Source: Candidatus Saccharibacteria bacterium (GTDB taxonomy: Bacteria; Patescibacteriota; Saccharimonadia; Saccharimonadales; Saccharimonadaceae). Taken from it: a stretch of 64,000 bases of DNA. The stretch spans positions 744,001 to 808,000 of the forward strand of contig JAEUQU010000002.1 of NCBI GenBank assembly GCA_016789455.1, given 5' to 3'. The position numbers were made by a program, and so were the translations under genes. Below are positions 16,858-27,419 of the stretch, piece by piece; the first letter of the stretch is position 1, and every line of letters begins with the position of its first letter. The notes beneath the pieces were generated by a model. That model was not told the origin of the DNA, ran no database searches, and saw only the letters and a program-made list of their open reading frames with translations.

Positions 16858-17478
16858 ATGAGCGACACCGCCAAGACGACCCCGGCCGAGGCCACGACGG
16901 AGCCGACCGCAAAGAAGCGGCAGTCCACCCATCCGCGTGATGCGGTGGCCGGCGCCTTCGCCGCCCTCGGCTTCGGCGGTAGCGGCATTCTGGCGCTGCT
17001 GCTCGTCATCGAGATCGTGTTCATCGGCACTGCGCTGGCAGACGGCAAGAGCTTCCAGGCCTGGGAGTTCTTCAACTTCTTCGCGCCGCTGTACAAGTGG
17101 CCGTTCCTGGCAGCATGCGTCGGCCTGTCGGCAGCGCTGATGCTGCAGACGCCGGAGAAGAAGGCACAGGCCACCACCAAGCACAACCTACAGGTGCCCA
17201 AGGCCATTCTCAGTGAATGGCGGCGGCTGCAGGGTCACCTGGCCTTCGACGAGGCCCGGGCGACCATCATCCTGGCGGACGCTACGGCGCTCTTCAACGA
17301 GGCCACGGCTGCCGGCAAGCTGGACGAGTACCTTCCCGTGATCCTCGAGACGCTGCAGCGCAAGATCGCGGCAGCCAGCGAGGCGAAGGGCCTCGTTCAG
17401 GAAGGTGATGAAGCGGTGGAGGCCAGTCGCCAGGACGTGCGCCTGGCCGACCTTCTGACCCAGCTGGAGAACAGCTGA
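16858..17478 (+). CDS. two-helix membrane protein, VP-W-RL-G family, member 2
   Basis: A 206-aa protein with a hydrophilic N terminus, two transmembrane helices (about residues 33-59 and 74-93) and a cytoplasmic helical domain starting LQVPKAILSEWRRLQG. The ATG at 16858 has GGAGG 6 nt upstream; the longer open frame runs back into the promoter and is rejected. The C-terminal domain aligns without large gaps with members 1, 3 and 4. The gene is monocistronic. The family's membrane position and soluble helical domain would suit a scaffold or sensor, but nothing visible proves either. Confidence 0.7.
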   Translation: MSDTAKTTPAEATTEPTAKKRQSTHPRDAVAGAFAALGFGGSGILALLLVIEIVFIGTALADGKSFQAWEFFNFFAPLYKWPFLAACVGLSAALMLQTPEKKAQATTKHNLQVPKAILSEWRRLQGHLAFDEARATIILADATALFNEATAAGKLDEYLPVILETLQRKIAAASEAKGLVQEGDEAVEASRQDVRLADLLTQLENS

Positions 17479-17484
17479 CCACCC

Positions 17485-17525
17485 GGGCGGGGTGCTCATC
17501 GCGAGCGCCCCGCCCCTTCCTTTTT
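17485..17525 (+). terminator. intrinsic terminator of family member 2
   Basis: A 13-bp stem beginning GGGCGGGG with an ATCGC loop, then CCTTCCTTTTT. Positions 17485-17515 are identical to 18205-18235, the terminator of member 3. Confidence 0.85.
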
Positions 17526-17543
17526 AATAATCACGTACAGGGC

Positions 17544-17592
17544 ACCTGTCGTTTACTTTTCACGTGAAAGATTGTATTTTATAGCGACAGGT
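17544..17592. repeat. inverted octamers flanking the member-3 promoter
   Basis: ACCTGTCG (17544-17551) directly before the -35 box and CGACAGGT (17585-17592) directly after the -10 region form an exact inverted pair around the promoter. This could allow looping by a regulator. Confidence 0.45.
17552..17580 (+). promoter_or_regulatory. promoter of family member 3 with TTTCACGTGAAA in its spacer
   Basis: TTTACT (17552-17557), 17-bp spacer, TATTTT (17575-17580). The perfect palindrome TTTCACGTGAAA occupies 17558-17569, exactly between the two boxes, where a bound repressor would exclude RNA polymerase. Confidence 0.75.
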
Positions 17593-17623
17593 TCGACTGG
17601 ATCACGACGTCTCAGGAGTGAGC

Positions 17624-18202
17624 ATGAGCGAGGAGCAGGACGACCGGCCGGATGAGGCCGGCACCGGACTGGTGCCCTTTACGCACCGGAGTGACCGGGT
17701 GGCGCCGCGGCAGCGCGGCAAGATCGACGACACCACGTCAAACGCCACGCTGGTCTTTGGGTTCATCTTCGGCTTCATCGGCTTGCAGATGGAGAGTGGC
17801 AGCTTCGCGATGTGGGCGATGTACGCCCTCTCGGGGCTTTTCATCCTGGTCTCGACGACCCACACCCTGCGGGACATGCTCAGCCGGGGTGGCGGTGAAC
17901 ACGGCCGGCGCCTGATGGTACCGGGCGTCATTCTGCAGGACTGGGAGCGACTGCGCGGCGACACGCACGTGGACGCCGACCGGGAGTTCTCCATCCTGGA
18001 GGCAGCCGCGGCAGCCTACGGCCATGCAGTCGACGACCAGCAGCGGCACGAGTGCCGGCTGCAGCTGGAGCGGCTGTTCGGGGCCAAGCTCGACCAGATC
18101 CGCAGCGAGCGGACGACCCGGGCCGAACTGGAAGCGCCGGTGGGCCGGGCTGTCGCCGAGGGCGAGATCGGCGACAAGCTGCGCCGCATCGAGGATCTGT
18201 GA
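17624..18202 (+). CDS. two-helix membrane protein, VP-W-RL-G family, member 3
   Basis: A 192-aa protein with a charged N terminus, two transmembrane helices (about residues 41-58 and 62-82, with a short connection) and the family's cytoplasmic domain starting LMVPGVILQDWERLRG. The ATG at 17624 sits 5 nt after AGGAG; a GTG two codons earlier overlaps that site and is less likely. Its promoter carries the palindrome TTTCACGTGAAA, so unlike the other members it may be controlled by that operator. No characterised homologue is known to me. Confidence 0.7.
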   Translation: MSEEQDDRPDEAGTGLVPFTHRSDRVAPRQRGKIDDTTSNATLVFGFIFGFIGLQMESGSFAMWAMYALSGLFILVSTTHTLRDMLSRGGGEHGRRLMVPGVILQDWERLRGDTHVDADREFSILEAAAAAYGHAVDDQQRHECRLQLERLFGAKLDQIRSERTTRAELEAPVGRAVAEGEIGDKLRRIEDL

Positions 18203-18204
18203 AC

Positions 18205-18245
18205 GGGCGGGGTGCTCATCGCGAGCGCCCCGCCCTTTTCCTTTT
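18205..18245 (+). terminator. intrinsic terminator of family member 3
   Basis: The same 31-nt hairpin as at 17485-17515, followed by TTTTCCTTTT. Confidence 0.85.
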
Positions 18246-18290
18246 GCTTCAGGTCCCGGATCCGGGTCGTTTTTCTGCTACGATAAGAGT

Positions 18291-18962
18291 ATGAAGATCG
18301 GCGTTTTCGATTCCGGCATCGGGGGCGCGGCAATCGCCGCGAGCCTGCGCATGGAATTTCCGGACGCCATCGTGGTGGTGGCCAGTGACGGCAGCAGTAC
18401 GCCGATCAGCACCCGCAGCCACACGGAGGTTATTGAGCTGACGGAAAAGGCCGTACAGGTGCTACTCAAAGCAGAGTGCGATGTCATCGTCATCGCCTGC
18501 AATACGGCGACGGCGGCAGCCATCGAGGAGCTGCAGGCCCTGCACCCCGAAGTCTCGTTCATCGGCCTGGATCCATTGATGAAGATTGCCGCGCAGCAGA
18601 CGGTCAGCGGCACCATCGCCGTCTGCGCCACCCGCCTGACGCTGGTCAGCAAACACTACCAGGCCCTGAAGCGCTATTGGGCGCACGACCTGACGGTGCT
18701 GGAGCCGGATTGCTCGGAATGGCCCTATATGAAGGACCCGGTGCTCTCCAACCGCTACCGGGTCAGCGACCTGATCAGCGAGGTGATTACAAAAGGTGCC
18801 GACATCATCGTGCTGGGGTCGACGCAGTATGGCTGGATAAAAGAGACCATCAGCCTGGCGGCACGGGGGCGCGCCACCGTGCTGGATCCGGCGATGGGCA
18901 TTGGGCAGCGGGTGCGGGAGTTGCTGGAGTTCAAAGGGGTGTTGCCGGCGCGGCGGCGGTAA
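18291..18962 (+). CDS. degenerate Asp/Glu racemase-family protein (MurI-like)
   Basis: A 223-aa protein of the glutamate/aspartate racemase fold. It retains FDSGIGG at the N terminus and the first cysteine motif (IACNTATAAA). The second catalytic motif, normally GCTHYP, reads LGSTQYGW, so the second cysteine is serine and the following histidine is glutamine. The usual ADxxxxPYGxKS region is replaced by ASDGSSTPISTRS. It is also shorter than MurI (about 260 aa). It is therefore unlikely to be an ordinary two-cysteine racemase. The ATG is 6 nt after TACGAT, a leaderless arrangement. MurL and MurD are encoded 0.8 kb downstream. Confidence 0.75.
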   Translation: MKIGVFDSGIGGAAIAASLRMEFPDAIVVVASDGSSTPISTRSHTEVIELTEKAVQVLLKAECDVIVIACNTATAAAIEELQALHPEVSFIGLDPLMKIAAQQTVSGTIAVCATRLTLVSKHYQALKRYWAHDLTVLEPDCSEWPYMKDPVLSNRYRVSDLISEVITKGADIIVLGSTQYGWIKETISLAARGRATVLDPAMGIGQRVRELLEFKGVLPARRR

Positions 18963-18988
18963 ACTTTGGCGCCGACCGCTCCCTCTAT

Positions 18989-19017
18989 TTACTTTTACTG
19001 TTTATTATTATATAATT
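18989..19017 (+). promoter_or_regulatory. promoter of family member 4
   Basis: TTTACT (18989-18994), 17-bp spacer, TATAAT (19012-19017). The leader then contains an 8-bp perfect hairpin GCGTGCCG-CC-CGGCACGC (19034-19051) before the ribosome-binding site. Confidence 0.85.
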
Positions 19018-19067
19018 TGTTAGTCAGTCCTTGCGTGCCGCCCGGCACGCCAAACAGAGAGGTTACC

Positions 19068-19724
19068 GTGCATTCCTTGGACGAACGCGTACTCATTGCC
19101 TTTCCCGACATCATCGTATCGGGCGGGCCACAGGAGGAGCCGAAGGCGTTCCAGTGGGACGCCCGCCGCACCCTCTGGCTGCTGGAGCTGGTCTGTCTGC
19201 TGATCGGTGGCGAGGCGCTACTGCTGTTCTCGGTGCTGATCAACTTCTACAACCTGTACGACGACGAGCTGCAGCTGGCGAATTCGGCCTTCGAAGGTGA
19301 CGTCCGGCAGCTCCTGCCCTGGCTTCTGGGCATCGGAGTGCTCTGCCTGAGCCTGTCGCTGCTGCTGTTGGCGCGGCGGATACGGACAGACTCCCCCAAG
19401 AAGGAGTCGGTGGCCGACTTACCGGAACAGTACCTGCTGGTGCCACGGCTGATCATGTGCGAATGGGTGCGGCTGGACGGCCTGCGACGCCTCGGCAGTG
19501 AACGCAGCTACCTCATTCTGAGCGTGGCTACATCGGCTCACGATGCTGCTCTGGCCGCTGGGCGGCTCGAGCTCTGCCTGCCGCTGATCGTAGAGGCGCT
19601 GCATCGCCACGCGCAGCAGGACGCGGCAGGGCTGCGCCCGGCCACTGCCGGTCCGGAGCAAGCGCCAAGCATCCCGCTCGACACCGAGGCCAGCAGGCAG
19701 CTGCAACGGCTGCACCTCGCCTGA
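19068..19724 (+). CDS. two-helix membrane protein, VP-W-RL-G family, member 4
   Basis: A 218-aa protein. GTG at 19068 is chosen because AGAGAGG lies 5 nt upstream and because earlier codons fall in the leader hairpin and promoter. Two transmembrane helices (about residues 35-60 and 83-101) are followed by a cytoplasmic domain starting LLVPRLIMCEWVRLDG, which places it in the same family as the genes at 16123, 16858 and 17624. It is separated from member 3 only by the racemase-like gene. Function unknown. Confidence 0.7.
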   Translation: MHSLDERVLIAFPDIIVSGGPQEEPKAFQWDARRTLWLLELVCLLIGGEALLLFSVLINFYNLYDDELQLANSAFEGDVRQLLPWLLGIGVLCLSLSLLLLARRIRTDSPKKESVADLPEQYLLVPRLIMCEWVRLDGLRRLGSERSYLILSVATSAHDAALAAGRLELCLPLIVEALHRHAQQDAAGLRPATAGPEQAPSIPLDTEASRQLQRLHLA

Positions 19725-19729
19725 CACCT

Positions 19730-19779
19730 GGCGGGGCGCGGCGGACACCATGTCTGCCGCGCCCCGCCCTTCGCTTTTA
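19730..19779 (+). terminator. intrinsic terminator of family member 4
   Basis: A long GC hairpin (GGCGGGGCGCGGC...GCCGCGCCCCGCC) followed by CTTCGCTTTT. Confidence 0.82.
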
Positions 19780-19795
19780 TGGCGGACTTTTTAAT

Positions 19796-21091
19796 TTAGG
19801 CCTGCGGCGCGTACTGGCGGGTCCAGGTCTGCTGCGGCTGTTTGGCGCGGTAATCAAAATTGGAAGCGGGCACTTCAAACGGCAAAGCATAGGCTGCCTC
19901 GCCCCAACGCTGGCGAGCCATGTGGTAAGCCAGGCGCAGCTCTTCGGTCTCGCCGACACATTCGAAGGGCTTCATGACGCCGTCGATGCCCAACAGGCCG
20001 CGGAACGTATCATGCAGCGCCGGGTTAGCAAACAAGTTGCCACCGATGACGCCGGCCAGCTCGGACGGCTCGATGAACGGCGCGAACAGCAGGAAGGCAT
20101 TAGCGCATTTGGGACAGGTGCCGTCCCACAACAGCCGGCGGTTGTCGCCGCCCTGGCGGTAATTGGCCTGGTTGCAGGAGGAGAAATCATGGCCGAAACG
20201 CGGCCAGGCAAGCTGTGAGAACAGCTCGACGATGCGCAGCTCGCTAAGGGCGCGCAGCGGCGAACCGACCCTGATGTCCGGCGAGACGGCATGGGTGATA
20301 TAGCTCGAGAACAACAGTTCGGCCTCCCAGGTCTTTGACCATTGATGATTGACCGGAATATCGCCGATATGGCCGTGCGGCTCAGCACCCTCTGCCCCAT
20401 TGGATACCAGGATGGTGTTTTCGCCGTGCAGAATGGCGTCGATGACCGCCAGTGCCATGACCATGAACGTGATTGGCACGTGGCCATTAAGGCCGCCTTC
20501 GGACTGGGCCTCGCGCAGGGCGTCCAGATCGAGCTTGCGGCTGACGGTGCGGAGCACGTAATGGAGCGTATCCAATACGCCAGGATGGGTGGCGCCATAG
20601 GTCATGTACCACGGCGTATAGGCGATGCCCTGACGCTCCAGCAGCGTGGCAGTCAGCAAGGAATCTTTGCCGCCGCTCTGCAGGGCGACAGTCCCCTGCC
20701 CGGCGTACGGGTGCGGTGCGGTAGTCGGTGCCTGGGCGGCAAAGACCGGCAGGCGCGAGAGCGGCACATCGTTTTCATACAGGAACTGGCTGAGGCCGTG
20801 GGTGTAGACATTATTGAGGAGCGTGGCGGCATTGCCATCCGGCGGTGCCGTAGTGAACACGACGTTCGGTGTCGGATACAACTTGAAATATGAGACGCCG
20901 GCCAGGTAAAAGTACAACTTTAGGGCTGCATCCAGAACCTGTGCATCATAGTTGCTTTTGATGGCTGTGAAGCTGACTTCTTCAGTGAAGTGGAAGGTAC
21001 CGTTGAAGCTGTAGCGGAATGTCGCTGTGGCGGCAGCCGGGTTGAAATCGTACGATTCGTAGACGAAATTGTCGGTTGGCTGGTCGTTCAT
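19796..21091 (-). CDS. murL: UDP-MurNAc-L-Ala-L-Glu epimerase MurL
   Basis: A 431-aa cytoplasmic protein. The ATP-pyrophosphatase signature LQSGGKDSLLTATLL (about residue 138) and CNQANYRQGG...DGTCPKCANAFLLFAPF match the MurL family first described in Xanthomonas. That enzyme uses ATP to invert the terminal L-Glu of UDP-MurNAc-L-Ala-L-Glu to D-Glu. The start codon overlaps the stop of murD by 4 nt, the classical murD-murL pairing, so the two enzymes probably act in sequence: MurD adds L-Glu, MurL epimerises it. The context and length make this a confident family call; activity is inferred. Confidence 0.85.
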   Translation of the reverse strand: MNDQPTDNFVYESYDFNPAAATATFRYSFNGTFHFTEEVSFTAIKSNYDAQVLDAALKLYFYLAGVSYFKLYPTPNVVFTTAPPDGNAATLLNNVYTHGLSQFLYENDVPLSRLPVFAAQAPTTAPHPYAGQGTVALQSGGKDSLLTATLLERQGIAYTPWYMTYGATHPGVLDTLHYVLRTVSRKLDLDALREAQSEGGLNGHVPITFMVMALAVIDAILHGENTILVSNGAEGAEPHGHIGDIPVNHQWSKTWEAELLFSSYITHAVSPDIRVGSPLRALSELRIVELFSQLAWPRFGHDFSSCNQANYRQGGDNRRLLWDGTCPKCANAFLLFAPFIEPSELAGVIGGNLFANPALHDTFRGLLGIDGVMKPFECVGETEELRLAYHMARQRWGEAAYALPFEVPASNFDYRAKQPQQTWTRQYAPQA

Positions 21092-22392
21092 AGCATCTCC
21101 TGCACGCATTGTTTGAATTGTTGGCCGCGGTCGTAAAAGTTCTTAAACATATCAAAGCTGGCACAGCCGGGACTGAGCAGGACGACATCACCGGGCCGGG
21201 CCAGGGCGGCGGCGCGGCTGACGATGGCCGGCATGGTCGCGTCATCCAGGATTTCGTAGCTGCTGAAGCCGGCAGCCGCCAATGCTTCGGCGAGTCGGTG
21301 TCGGGTCTGACCTATCAGCAGCGCCGTCTTGACGCTGCCGTCGGCGGCTATGGCGGTTGCCAACTTACTGAAATCGAGACCGCGGTCGTAGCCGCCCACT
21401 ATCAGTAGCTTTGGTTCTGTGAAGGCGGCGATGGCCACTTCCGTGGCGCCAGGCATGGATGAAAAACTATCGTCGTAGTAGAGGATGCCGTTCACGGTGG
21501 CGACCAGTTCAAGACGGTGTTCCAGGCCTTTAAAGTTTCTTAAAGTGTCTGCAAAAACACTAGGATTGTTCACGAAGCGGCTGGCAGCAGTCAGGGCGGC
21601 GCATATGTTCTCTACGTTGTGTTTTCCTGGCAATAACACCTCTGAAATTGAACAAATTTTTTGTTCGTTGATATATATTGCCTGGTCTTTGACGTGGGCC
21701 GCAGGCGCTTGACCGTACGGGATCCGTATCCCTTTTGACAACTCGGCGATGCTGCGCGAGAGCGGATTATGCGGGTGGAATATGACCGTATCCCCTGCCG
21801 TCTGCCACCGCGCAATGTTGGCTTTGGCGGCGACATAGTCATCCATGTCGCCATGGACTTCGAGGTGATCCGGCTCGATCATCAGCACGATGGCAACCGA
21901 CGGGCTCACGGTCATATCCCACAGCTGGAAGCTACTGAGCTCGTAGATGACGACACCGTCAGCGGCCGCATTGACCTCATCAAGCACATCCAGGGCGGGC
22001 GTGCCGATATTGCCGACAAGCCAGCTTTTGACGCCGGCGGCTGACAGCAAGGCATGGGTCAGTGAGGCGGTCGTGCCCTTCCCCTTGGTGCCGGTGATGC
22101 CGATGATCGGGCGTGTGCAGTGCTCAAAGAAAAGTTTGGTGACGGAGGTGACGGTGCCATCCGTGATAATCCGGGCAGGGCTGATCTGCGGCGTACGCAC
22201 TACCACGCCGAAGCCGGCGAGCCGATCAAAGCTATCCGTACCACCGACGAATCGCACCCCGGCCGGCAGCGGGCGCTTCGGCTCGTCAGCCTCATCGAAG
22301 ACGGTGAAATCAGCGGGTGCCACTCCGCGCTTACGATAATAGTTGAACGCTGACTCCCCCTCGAGCCCGTATCCCAAAATTGCAACTTTCAT
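21088..22392 (-). CDS. murD: UDP-N-acetylmuramoyl-alanine-glutamate ligase (MurD2 type, inferred)
   Basis: A 434-aa Mur ligase. It has an N-terminal NAD-like domain (VAILGYGLEGESAFNYY), the ATP loop GITGTKGKGTTASLTHA, the central VIYELSSFQLWD motif and the C-terminal FKGLEHRLE and DSFSSMPGAT motifs. Coupling with murL suggests it is the MurD2 type that accepts L-Glu rather than D-Glu; the sequence alone does not prove that. TATACT is 7 nt before the ATG, so the murD-murL mRNA is probably leaderless. Confidence 0.9.
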   Translation of the reverse strand: MKVAILGYGLEGESAFNYYRKRGVAPADFTVFDEADEPKRPLPAGVRFVGGTDSFDRLAGFGVVVRTPQISPARIITDGTVTSVTKLFFEHCTRPIIGITGTKGKGTTASLTHALLSAAGVKSWLVGNIGTPALDVLDEVNAAADGVVIYELSSFQLWDMTVSPSVAIVLMIEPDHLEVHGDMDDYVAAKANIARWQTAGDTVIFHPHNPLSRSIAELSKGIRIPYGQAPAAHVKDQAIYINEQKICSISEVLLPGKHNVENICAALTAASRFVNNPSVFADTLRNFKGLEHRLELVATVNGILYYDDSFSSMPGATEVAIAAFTEPKLLIVGGYDRGLDFSKLATAIAADGSVKTALLIGQTRHRLAEALAAAGFSSYEILDDATMPAIVSRAAALARPGDVVLLSPGCASFDMFKNFYDRGQQFKQCVQEML

Positions 22393-22417
22393 ACGTCCCA
22401 GTATAGCTTGTCCGCCC

Positions 22418-23697
22418 CTAAGCGAACAGCGTGGCCAGCTTGTCGTTGAGCCGGTTCACATCGTCAAGCTTGACGCTGCCGACAGCGCCCAGCACCCAGC
22501 GGTTGGCGCTGGCGAACTCGCGGACGGTCTCAACCATGGCCGATTTGGTGATGGCGCGGATGGCGGCCGGACGCTTGCTGAAGTCTTCGATGGTGCCATC
22601 AAAGAAGTAGCGATCGGCGTACCAGCTGTTGATGTGGCCGACGGTCTGGCAGCCCATCTGGTGCTTGCCGAGGGCATATTGTTTGGCAGCTTCAATATCA
22701 TCATCATCGATTTTGCCGTCGAGGATGGCACGGACTTCATCGACCATGATGTCGAACAAGCGGTCGGCAGTGTCGATGTTGACCTGGCCGCCGAACTCCC
22801 AGGCACTGTCGTACTGATACGCCGAAGCGTCAGAGAACATGCCGTAGGCCAAGCCGGCCTTGCGGGCCTTGCCCAGGATCTTGGAGTGCAACGTGCCGGT
22901 GAGGATATGGTCGACGCAGGCCATGGCCTCCAGCTGCGGGTCTTCCAGGCGGCGCGGTGCCACCATTGCCCAGCCGAAGGTGATGTTGGAAGCTTCTTTG
23001 CGGCGGATGATGAACGGCTTATTGCCGCTAAGTTCCTCGTGCGGGATCTGCATACGCTGGCCTTCGCCCAGGTCCCAGCGCTCCAGGGCAGCGCGGACAT
23101 CATCCAGGCGGCTGCCGAACTTGCCGGCGACGACGAAGCGCATGTTCTGGCGGGTATGCGTCTCTTTGTAGTGGCGCATGATGTCTTGCAGTGTGACGTT
23201 ATCGAGGCGCTTGAGGCGCTCGTCAAAAGTCAGGATCTGCTCGCCCAGCGCCTGCTGGACGCGCGGCCAGAGCAGCCGGCCGTGCTGGTTGAGGTAGCCG
23301 GTCAGCTCGTTGCGGACGTTGCCGCGCTCGGCTTCGAGTTCTTCCGCGTTGAAGCGCGGCGAACAGATAGCCACACGCTTGAGGTCGAGGATGCGTTCCC
23401 ATTCGAAATCGGCGCAATCGGCCACATACACCATGCTGATGTCGCTGGTGTAGGCATTGTGGTAGGCGCCGTTCTTGGTGAAGTCGGCTTCGTAGGCATG
23501 CGTGTCGCTGAACTGGGCATTGGCGCCGAAGGCCATGTGCTCCATGACGTGTGCGGCCTCGTAGGCGTCGTGCCGGGCGACATAGCGGTTGCCGGCCCGG
23601 AAATGTATCTGGTAGCTGGCGACGGTAGCGCCCGGCACGTCAATGACCAGACCCTCGGTACCGTTACCGAGTTTAAGCTCGTGGACAGTATGTTTCA

Positions 23698-23698
<1 letters not shown>
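22418..23698 (-). CDS. M16 family zinc protease
   Basis: A 426-aa pitrilysin-family protein. The inverted zinc motif is AAHVMEHMAFG (HxxEH), with the downstream glutamate in EAERGNVRNEL. A second, non-catalytic M16 lobe follows (FGWAMVAPRR...GGQVNIDTADRL). It resembles processing-peptidase-like M16B proteins; there is no signal peptide, so it is likely cytoplasmic. It overlaps the secA stop codon by one base (ATGA type) and is translationally coupled to it. Possibly it clears peptides linked to secretion, but that is inference from the pairing. Confidence 0.85.
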
Positions 23699-26328
<2,630 letters not shown>

Positions 26329-26409
26329 GCTTGTACTCCTCGCTCGTCACTAAGGCATATGTAATGCGGCATACCGCATTTTTCGGACGCTATGAATTAA
26401 CTATTGCAT

Positions 26410-26438
26410 AGTATAGCGGTTTTACGGTCGACAGTCAC
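26410..26438 (-). promoter_or_regulatory. promoter of secA
   Basis: GTGACT (26433-26438), 17-bp spacer, TATACT (26410-26415). The leader of about 75 nt contains the hairpin AATGCGG-TATG-CCGCATT (26363-26380). Confidence 0.65.
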
Positions 26439-26452
26439 GGGTAATAAAGAGG

Positions 26453-26471
26453 AAAAAGCGTCAAATGACGT
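26453..26471 (-). terminator. probable terminator of hpf
   Basis: A small hairpin, CGTC-ATTT-GACG, is followed by CTTTTT on the minus strand. The stem is short, so termination may be partial and could let transcripts run into secA. Confidence 0.5.
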
Positions 26472-26500
26472 TTATACGTGCTCTGGAGCGGCAGATGTGG

Positions 26501-26911
26501 CTATTCGACTTCGGCCATTTCAGTCCCCACCCCTGAATCACTCTGTTCGCGTTGGCGCTTGAAGCGGCCAAAGATACCGCCGCCCTGGATGCGCGGCCGG
26601 TTGCTGTGCTTGTCCTTGTACTTATGTAGGCAGTTCTTGAGCTTCTCCTCGACGATATCAAGGGCGGCGAACATGTTCATGGTACTGTCTTGGACGGAAA
26701 TCTGTTCATCAGGGAGATGCAGGATGACTTCGACGCGGTATTTGTTGCCGTGGCTCTCGTTCACCTCTTTAACACGTATTTCGGCGCGGTTATCGCCGCG
26801 GTTCTGGCGCGGGATGAGGCGTTCCAGGCGGCCAATCTTACGGGTAGCATACCGCTTGAAATCGTCCCCGAGGTCGAGATTGATACCGGTGATGTCGATC
26901 TGTCTTATCAT
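26501..26911 (-). CDS. hpf: ribosome hibernation promoting factor / RaiA family
   Basis: A 136-aa protein with the S30AE fold: IDITGINLDLGDDFKRYATR at the start, the middle strand YRVEVILHLPDEQISVQ and a helix MFAALDIVEEKLKNCLHKYK. It is the short type, without the dimerisation domain of long HPF, but with a 30-residue charged tail. It binds the 30S decoding region to store inactive ribosomes. TATAAT lies 6 nt before the ATG, so the mRNA is probably leaderless. Confidence 0.92.
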   Translation of the reverse strand: MIRQIDITGINLDLGDDFKRYATRKIGRLERLIPRQNRGDNRAEIRVKEVNESHGNKYRVEVILHLPDEQISVQDSTMNMFAALDIVEEKLKNCLHKYKDKHSNRPRIQGGGIFGRFKRQREQSDSGVGTEMAEVE

Positions 26912-26959
26912 GCTTCCATTATACTATCGGGACATTAAAGAAGTATGAAATAAGTCACA

Positions 26960-27002
26960 CTCAACCTCGCCGCTCGTCACAGCGACAAGCATCGGGGTTG
27001 AG
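26960..27002 (-). terminator. possible terminator of the 59-aa protein gene
   Basis: CTCAACC and GGTTGAG arms with GC-rich inner pairing lie 63 nt after the stop codon; the T tract is poor (TGTGACTTATTTC). Confidence 0.4.
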
Positions 27003-27065
27003 CGACAAAGAACATCGCTCGGCCGTACCGCCCCTTTTGCAGCGGACTGCTCGACGAATGCCGGC

Positions 27066-27245
27066 CTAGACAGGCAGACAGCGGTACAGAAAGTACCCGG
27101 GGATTCCGTCGTACCAGGAACCGCTGAACCACTCCTGGCGCGGTGGCCGGTCAGTACCTTCGGGGGGGATGCCGCGCCCCTCGGCATCGATGATGATGGC
27201 ACGGGAGACATCGGGATCCAGGTCGCAGAGAGCAAGGAGGTGCAT
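27066..27245 (-). CDS. hypothetical protein, 59 aa
   Basis: A short acidic protein ending GIPGYFLYRCLPV, with an aromatic-rich second half (EWFSGSWYDGIPGYF). The ATG at 27245 is preceded by a weak AGGACA site. A plausible promoter, TTGACG (27371-27376), 16-bp spacer, TATACG (27349-27354), would give a leader of about 100 nt. It resembles the surrounding small-protein genes in GC content and style. Not recognised; a longer frame to 27389 crosses the promoter and is rejected. Confidence 0.45.
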   Translation of the reverse strand: MHLLALCDLDPDVSRAIIIDAEGRGIPPEGTDRPPRQEWFSGSWYDGIPGYFLYRCLPV

Positions 27246-27419
27246 TGTCTGTCCTGTTCTGTCGGTGTTCTTTGTCAAAACATCCTGACTACCTACTGGT
27301 GCGCCAAGCAATGCCCATGAAGTGGTCAGAATACCCTGCCATGGCGCTCGTATATCACATAATAGACCAGCGTCAAGGTAGGGCGACAAGGTAGCCGCCG
27401 CCCGTCCCGCATGTTCAGA

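Noticed and set aside
18205-18290. A longer 312-codon version of the racemase-like gene starting at 18024
   Set aside because: The upstream part overlaps family member 3 in another frame and its terminator. The FDSGIGG motif sits right after the ATG at 18291.
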